Origin: Eubacterium sp. CAG:252
GTDB taxonomy: Bacteria > Bacillota > Clostridia > Lachnospirales > Lachnospiraceae
Length of the DNA stretch: 12,288 nucleotides
Direction: 5' to 3'
Assembly: GCA_000436535.1 (NCBI GenBank)
Contig: FR886310.1
Location: 4,725-17,012, forward strand
Shown: piece after piece, positions 7,819-12,288 of the stretch
Numbering within the stretch: position 1 is the stretch's first letter
Layout: every line of letters starts with the position of its first letter
Notes under the pieces: model-generated
What the model was told of the DNA's origin: nothing
What the model saw: only the letters and a program-made list of their open reading frames with translations
Databases searched by the model: none
Program-made: the position numbers and the translations under genes

Positions 7819-7848
7819 TGAATAACGGAAACGGAGAATTAATAAACT

Positions 7849-8694
7849 ATGGCATACAATAATGATAATCTTGCTGTTGCAATACATGATACGGATAATA
7901 TAATAACAGAAGAAAATATAGAAGAATGTGTTGTAGACTACTGGACACAGAGGGTAAAAGACTTTTCGGATGTCAGGGAGCATGAGCTTAACAGCGATAT
8001 GGGAAAAGAATGGCTTGAGGAGATAATAAGCAATATATCAATGTATACAGCTTATGATAAAAAAAGTGGTATGTCTTCTGGAGCGGATGTCACAAAAAAC
8101 AGCAGGATAAAGGTGCTTGATGTAGGAACGGGGGTTGGATATTTTGCCATTCTTCTTAACAGGTGCGGCATGGATGTTACAGGAATAGACTTAACACCAG
8201 ATATGATAACAAGGGCAAAAGAACTTGCAGATAAGTATGGTGCAGATGTTACATATGAGGTTATGGATGCAATGGAATTATCTTATGCGGATGAAACATT
8301 TGATGTAGTTATAACAAGAAATCTTACATGGACACTTCCAGATATACAGAAATCTTATAAGGAGTGGCACAGAGTACTTAAAAAGGGAGGACTTCTGCTT
8401 AACTATGATGCCAACTATGCCAGAATGAACAGTCTTGAAAAGACAATTATAAAAGATGATGATAAAGCAGCGCCATATGGACATCAGGGAATGACACAGG
8501 AGTTAGAAGAAAAAAATGCCCTTATAGCCCAGTCCATGGATATAGGAAAGCATGAGCGTCCGGCATATGATGTACATATACTTGAAAAAATGGGATACAA
8601 GAACTGCATTATAGACCCTGCATTTGGAAAGAGAGTGCTTAAGGAGAAAGACCTTAAGGAAGCACCTATGTTTATGATAATGGCAGGTAAGTAA
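7849..8694 (+). CDS. Class I SAM-dependent methyltransferase linked to the importer
   Basis: This 281-residue cytoplasmic enzyme would transfer a methyl group from S-adenosylmethionine to an unknown acceptor. The Rossmann-fold motif I is KVLDVGTGVGYFAILL (88-103). The acidic SAM-ribose-binding region is VTGIDLTPDMI (110-120, Asp114). Motif IV-like sequence RNLTWTLPD lies at 157-165 and the post-motif HRVLKKGGLLL at 174-184. An 85-residue N-terminal extension contains VVDYWTQRVKDFSDVREHEL, and a likely substrate lid follows NYDANYARMN (185-194). It starts 30 bases after the binding-protein gene with GGAGA (7833-7837) and lacks any intervening terminator, so it is very probably the last gene of the importer operon. 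Small-molecule methylation of the imported ligand or a metal chelator is an inference from this position; the fold alone does not define the acceptor. Confidence 0.9.
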   Translation: MAYNNDNLAVAIHDTDNIITEENIEECVVDYWTQRVKDFSDVREHELNSDMGKEWLEEIISNISMYTAYDKKSGMSSGADVTKNSRIKVLDVGTGVGYFAILLNRCGMDVTGIDLTPDMITRAKELADKYGADVTYEVMDAMELSYADETFDVVITRNLTWTLPDIQKSYKEWHRVLKKGGLLLNYDANYARMNSLEKTIIKDDDKAAPYGHQGMTQELEEKNALIAQSMDIGKHERPAYDVHILEKMGYKNCIIDPAFGKRVLKEKDLKEAPMFMIMAGK

Positions 8695-8724
8695 AGTCTT
8701 AAGAAAGCTAAAGAAATATCCTAA

Positions 8725-8752
8725 TTGCATATACAATTTTCGACATTATATT
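8725..8752 (+). promoter_or_regulatory. Candidate promoter for the hydrolase/two-component unit
   Basis: TTGCAT (8725-8730) and TATATT (8747-8752) are separated by 16 bases. They lie in the 159-base gap after the methyltransferase, about 100 bases before the SGNH hydrolase start. No convincing terminator separates the units, so read-through from the importer operon remains possible. The pair ATCCTA/TAGGAT (8718-8723, 8769-8774) brackets this promoter. Confidence 0.35.
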
Positions 8753-8799
8753 TTTATTAGAAACATAATAGGATTATGTGGAGTAGTTCGTAAACATAA

Positions 8800-8821
8800 G
8801 TCTGAGGAAATATTTTCAGAC
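8800..8821 (+). repeat. Inverted repeat in the leader of the SGNH hydrolase gene
   Basis: Arms GTCTGA (8800-8805) and TCAGAC (8816-8821) flank a 10-base AT-rich spacer. They lie downstream of the candidate promoter and 32 bases before the start codon. The element may be an operator for the encoded response regulator or a small hairpin; no second copy was found in the window. Confidence 0.35.
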
Positions 8822-8853
8822 ACTGACATTATAAGGTATGGAGAAGGATATTT

Positions 8854-10020
8854 ATGAAACTTAGAAGATGGGTGAAAGATGTCCTGCTGGGATTAGCGGT
8901 TTTTGCAATAGGTACAGCCGCTATACTTACAGCGGGTGTTATAGCTAATAGTATAGAGGCAAAGCAGAGTGCCGTTATGGTGAGTAAAGATGTGAACAGT
9001 AATCTTGACTGTAATCAGACATTAAGCCTGAGTACAGATGCTACAGGCAGTGATACGTCAGGTAATGGTATAGTTACACTTAATGATATTACGACTGGTA
9101 AAAAGATAGCCTGTTGGGGAGACTCCATAACCTATGGACTTGGCGGACAGGAGAATACATTTATAAAAAGTGATAATGGTGTTATAGATGCATCCGACTG
9201 GAGTTATCCAGATACACTTAAGTACTACACAGGACTTGATGTATACAATCTTGGCGTGTGCGGTGAGACTTCTTATGACATAGCACTTCGTCAGGGCGGC
9301 ATAAAAATGTATGTAGGAAAGCAGGTTACAGTTAAGCAGGGTGTAAGGGCACAGATTAATATAGTGGATGAATATGGCAGCCAGGTTATGCTTGAGAACT
9401 TTAATGGTTATGAAACTGACAATGATGAGCCAGCCAATGTAGTCTACATAAATGATACACCTTTCCAGCTTGAAGCCGATAATGGAAAGCTGTATATAAG
9501 CGTATATGGTGACAGTTCCAATAAAAGTATCAAGATTAAAAAAGGAACACAGGTAGTAACTAAAGCTGCACACGATATATCTGGAGATGTTCTTGTCATA
9601 CAGATGGGAAGCAATGGCGGCTGGGATGACTATGATGAGCTCATACAGCAGTATAAGGCTATGATTGATAATTCAGGTACAGAATGTTATATTATAATAG
9701 GTGATACAGATAATCCAGATGAGTCGGTTGACAGTGCATATTATACTGACAGCAGTGAAGTAGGGATTGATGATACACTGTGGGAAGCTGCGCTAAGAGA
9801 AGCATTTGGTGAGCATTTTATCAATATGAGAGTGTATATGATTGAAAATGCATTAAGTACAGCAGGACTAGAGCCTACACAGGAGGATATTGATAATATT
9901 GATGATGGAAGAGTTCCTGAGAGTTTAAAGCATGATTTTACACATCTTAATTCTTATGGATATTACGCTGTTGGTGTTGCTGTATATAATAAAGGTATTG
10001 AACTTGGTTACTGGAGCTAA
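8854..10020 (+). CDS. Membrane-anchored SGNH/GDSL-family hydrolase
   Basis: This 388-residue protein has a basic N-terminus and one hydrophobic segment (about 10-30, LLGLAVFAIGTAAILTAGVI). It is therefore probably exported and tethered, acting as an esterase or acylhydrolase outside the membrane. Catalytic blocks are readable: GDSITYG with nucleophile Ser91, NLGVCGETS (132-140) supplying the oxyanion Gly, GSN at 252-254 with Asn254, and DFTH with Asp361 and His364. A linker (about 36-75, Ser/Thr/Asp-rich) separates anchor and enzyme. Roughly 90 residues (150-240), apparently beta-rich, are inserted between blocks II and III, so the protein is larger than a minimal SGNH enzyme. GGAGAAGG (8840-8847) precedes the ATG. 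The kinase gene follows after 15 bases. Likely targets are acyl groups on a cell-wall polymer or polysaccharide, but this is inferred only. Confidence 0.88.
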   Translation: MKLRRWVKDVLLGLAVFAIGTAAILTAGVIANSIEAKQSAVMVSKDVNSNLDCNQTLSLSTDATGSDTSGNGIVTLNDITTGKKIACWGDSITYGLGGQENTFIKSDNGVIDASDWSYPDTLKYYTGLDVYNLGVCGETSYDIALRQGGIKMYVGKQVTVKQGVRAQINIVDEYGSQVMLENFNGYETDNDEPANVVYINDTPFQLEADNGKLYISVYGDSSNKSIKIKKGTQVVTKAAHDISGDVLVIQMGSNGGWDDYDELIQQYKAMIDNSGTECYIIIGDTDNPDESVDSAYYTDSSEVGIDDTLWEAALREAFGEHFINMRVYMIENALSTAGLEPTQEDIDNIDDGRVPESLKHDFTHLNSYGYYAVGVAVYNKGIELGYWS

Positions 10021-10035
10021 GGAGAGTATTTTTAT

Positions 10036-11547
10036 ATGAATGAATATAATGCTTATATGGGGAAAAAGATAGGAATATACAAAGAACTTGCGGTAGTAAT
10101 TGTAACAGCTTTTACTATCGCTGTTTTAGCTTCTTTGGGAGTATTTATGGTGTGCAGTCATTATGGCATACTTGTTGATGTGGTGGAGGATTATTCTGAT
10201 TATAAGAGAAGATATGATATTCAGGTTATGCGTATGGTAAGAGAGCTTGACAGTTCATTAAGCGCTGCCATGGATGAGATAAGTGCCAATGACTTAGATG
10301 ATGATAAGACACTTGGTGATGCGATGAAGTATCTCTTACAAAACAATATGCTTCCATTTGCAACAGAAGAAGTCAATAATATGAATATAACTATAGCAAA
10401 CCGCAACGGACTTGTAATGTGGAAGAAAATAGTGGAGGATGAAAATGAAGACTACAGGAACAAGAAAGTGTATGTAGATGTGGATGCACTTGTTGAGAAT
10501 TCATACGATGACTGTAGCACAGAGTATTCGTTTGTATATACGAAAAGCATCAAAAAAACGCTGTATTATATAATATTTGAAACAAAAGTTACACCTGAGT
10601 ATCTGTATGCAGATATGAAGCTTAAGGGTGTGTGTATATGTCTTGGCACGATTATATTTGTTATGTGTACACTCATTATGACAAAGAAAAGAATAGATTA
10701 TATAAGATATCTTTCAGATGTTGTAAATAGAATATCTAATGGTAATCTTAATACAACTATTGAAAAAAAAGGACATGACGAGATTACTAACATAGCTTAC
10801 AGCATAGATAATATGCAGCATAATATAGACCGGATGATGAAAGAGGAACGTGAGAATGACAGAAAGAATATGGAGCTTATCACGAACCTTTCACATGATA
10901 TAAAGACACCGATGACGATAATAACAGGATATCTGGATGTTATTATAAGCCATAAGTACGAGAGTGAGGAAGAACGCGATACATACACGAAGAAAGCCTT
11001 CCAGCAGGTTGAAAAGATTAATGGAATGATTCATAAGATATTTGTTTTAGCAAGGAATGAAAAGCCTCAGGTCAGTATGAATAATAAGACAAGATGTAAT
11101 ATATCACTTATGCTTAAGCAGGATGTATCTGAGTTTGAAGGGGTGGCGCTTAAGCAGGAGCGCAACTTCATAGCAGACATCACAGAAAGACCTGTGTATG
11201 CGGATGTGGACGTAGAACATATGAGAGAAGTGTTTGACAATATTCTTATGAATGCAATTAAGTATTCTAAGAAAAATACTGACATTATTGTAGCTTTGCT
11301 TGAAGATAATGACAGTATTGTTATAAATGTATCTAATATGACGGACTGTATTAAAAAGTCAGACTGTGAGAGAATATTTGATAAGTTCTACAGGGCAGAT
11401 CATGCAAGAAATTCAAGCATAGCAGGTAACGGACTGGGACTTTCCATAGTGAAGGAAACGGTTGAGGGGCTTGGTGGAAGTGTTAAGGCAGACTATGAAA
11501 ATGGACTGTTTACTATATGCATAAAGATTAAGAAATGCAGTGATTAA
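10036..11547 (+). CDS. Sensor histidine kinase, VanS-like architecture
   Basis: This 503-residue membrane kinase should autophosphorylate on His287 and pass the phosphate to the adjacent response regulator. Domains in order: membrane segment 1 (about 17-40), an external sensor region (about 41-195) without a recognised family, membrane segment 2 (196-215), HAMP (about 216-270), and a HisKA dimerisation helix with H-box NLSHDIKTPMTIITGYL (284-300). The ATP-binding domain has N-box FDNILMNAIKYSKK (400-413), F-box ERIFDKFYRADHAR (445-458) and G-box GNGLGLSIVKE (464-474). The first glycine box, usually DxGxG, reads VSNMTDCI (432-439), a degenerate form also met in VanS-type kinases. The Shine-Dalgarno AAGGAGAG overlaps the hydrolase stop codon, so the two genes are probably translationally coupled. 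The stimulus is unknown. Confidence 0.93.
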   Translation: MNEYNAYMGKKIGIYKELAVVIVTAFTIAVLASLGVFMVCSHYGILVDVVEDYSDYKRRYDIQVMRMVRELDSSLSAAMDEISANDLDDDKTLGDAMKYLLQNNMLPFATEEVNNMNITIANRNGLVMWKKIVEDENEDYRNKKVYVDVDALVENSYDDCSTEYSFVYTKSIKKTLYYIIFETKVTPEYLYADMKLKGVCICLGTIIFVMCTLIMTKKRIDYIRYLSDVVNRISNGNLNTTIEKKGHDEITNIAYSIDNMQHNIDRMMKEERENDRKNMELITNLSHDIKTPMTIITGYLDVIISHKYESEEERDTYTKKAFQQVEKINGMIHKIFVLARNEKPQVSMNNKTRCNISLMLKQDVSEFEGVALKQERNFIADITERPVYADVDVEHMREVFDNILMNAIKYSKKNTDIIVALLEDNDSIVINVSNMTDCIKKSDCERIFDKFYRADHARNSSIAGNGLGLSIVKETVEGLGGSVKADYENGLFTICIKIKKCSD

Positions 11548-11595
11548 AGCGGTGTCAGTATTATGCAGATAACAACGCTATTAAGGAGGAAAAAT

Positions 11596-12279
11596 ATGGC
11601 AACTGTTCTTATTGTGGATGATGAGGAAGATATAAGAGAGCTTGTAGGCATATATCTTAAAAATGAAGGTTATAATATATGCAAGGCAGTCAACGGACAG
11701 GAAGCGTTACAGTGTCTTAGTGATATGCAGATAGACCTTGCTATTCTTGATGTTATGATGGCGGATATGGATGGTATAGCACTGTGTATGGAGATAAGGA
11801 AAAAGAGCAATATACCTATTATTATGCTGTCAGCCAAGGACCAGGATATGGATAAGGTTATCGGTTTGAGTGCCGGTGCAGATGATTATCTTGCAAAGCC
11901 TTTTAATCCGGTTGAGCTTGTTGCAAGAGTGAAGGCACAGCTTAGAAGATTTAACGATTTCAATGAAAGAAAACCGAGCAGTATTCTTGAATATATGGAA
12001 TTATCCATGAACCTTGAAACACACAGAGTATTTCTTAACTTGAAGGAAGTACAGCTTACACCTAAGGAATTCGCTATACTTGAGCTTCTGTGGAAGAACA
12101 AGGGCAATGTATTCTCAACTGAGCATATATATGACTCACTGTGGAGCGAGGAGGAAGCGTATGACATTAATAATGTCGTTATGGTGCATATAAGAAACTT
12201 ACGCTCAAAGATAGAACCAGATATCAAGAACCCACAGTATATAAAGACTGTGTGGGGTGTGGGATATAAGTTCTCATAA
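11596..12279 (+). CDS. OmpR/PhoB-family response regulator, VanR-like
   Basis: This 227-residue transcription factor is the probable partner of the preceding kinase. The receiver domain (about 1-118) has the acidic pocket Asp8/Asp9, phospho-acceptor Asp52 in LAILDVMM, Ser79 in the switch position and Lys101 in DDYLAKPFNP. A winged-helix DNA-binding domain occupies about 130-227, with VQLTPKEFAILELLW, NNVVMVHIRNLRSKIE and the terminal YIKTVWGVGYKFS. The receiver sequence ADDYLAKPFNPVELVARVKAQLRR closely resembles VanR-type regulators. I chose the ATG at 11596 because a near-perfect AAGGAGGA (11583-11590) lies five bases before it. An in-frame ATG at 11563 would put that ribosome-binding site inside the gene and add 11 residues in front of the normal receiver start. 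It is 48 bases after the kinase and stops 9 bases before the window end. Targets are unknown. Confidence 0.94.
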   Translation: MATVLIVDDEEDIRELVGIYLKNEGYNICKAVNGQEALQCLSDMQIDLAILDVMMADMDGIALCMEIRKKSNIPIIMLSAKDQDMDKVIGLSAGADDYLAKPFNPVELVARVKAQLRRFNDFNERKPSSILEYMELSMNLETHRVFLNLKEVQLTPKEFAILELLWKNKGNVFSTEHIYDSLWSEEEAYDINNVVMVHIRNLRSKIEPDIKNPQYIKTVWGVGYKFS

Positions 12280-12288
12280 AGATATATA

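Noticed and set aside
9058..9573. 171-residue open frame on the - strand inside the hydrolase gene
   Set aside because: It lies opposite a gene with intact catalytic motifs and looks like a shadow frame with no family resemblance.
11563..11595. Upstream ATG for the response regulator
   Set aside because: The strong AAGGAGGA at 11583-11590 lies within that extension and fits the ATG at 11596, where the receiver domain normally begins.

Overview
The window is AT-rich, with AT-rich gaps, many ATA (Ile) and AGA (Arg) codons, Shine-Dalgarno sites before most genes and at least one TTG start. It looks like chromosome from a low-GC Gram-positive anaerobe of the Clostridia. Lachnospiraceae (for example Lachnospira/Eubacterium eligens or Butyrivibrio-like) is my best inference from composition and gene style, but it is not proven. 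All eleven well-supported genes lie on the + strand. No RNA gene, mobile element, CRISPR array or origin was found, and no gene-free stretch exceeds 300 bases (the largest, about 278 bases, is 1008-1285).

Region 1 (99-1192) holds a nitrilase-superfamily C-N hydrolase with an intact Glu-Lys-Cys triad. A long hairpin plus T-run behind it looks like its terminator.

Region 2 (1193-8694) is the main block. A LysR-type regulator is followed, in the same direction, by a complete peptide/nickel-type ABC importer: two permeases, two ATPases and a lipoprotein substrate-binding protein, then a class I SAM-dependent methyltransferase. The likely logic is a LysR-controlled uptake system for a peptide, metal chelate or other small ligand, with the methyltransferase acting on the ligand, its chelator or a related metabolite. 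The substrate cannot be read from the sequence. Spacing inside the block is unusual. There is a 219-base gap between the permeases, with a near-duplicate 23-bp direct repeat and a perfect 12-bp inverted repeat. One arm of that inverted repeat also occurs upstream of the LysR gene. A 182-base gap between the ATPases holds a possible 21-codon ORF with a strong ribosome-binding site.

Region 3 (about 8725-12279) is probably a second transcription unit: a membrane-anchored extracytoplasmic SGNH/GDSL hydrolase with an inserted domain, a sensor histidine kinase and an OmpR/VanR-like response regulator. The tight spacing of hydrolase and kinase suggests one envelope-related sensing and modification module.

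Nothing here is a demonstrably new system. The most promising leads are the transporter-methyltransferase pairing, the shared operator-like element, and the hydrolase with its own two-component system.
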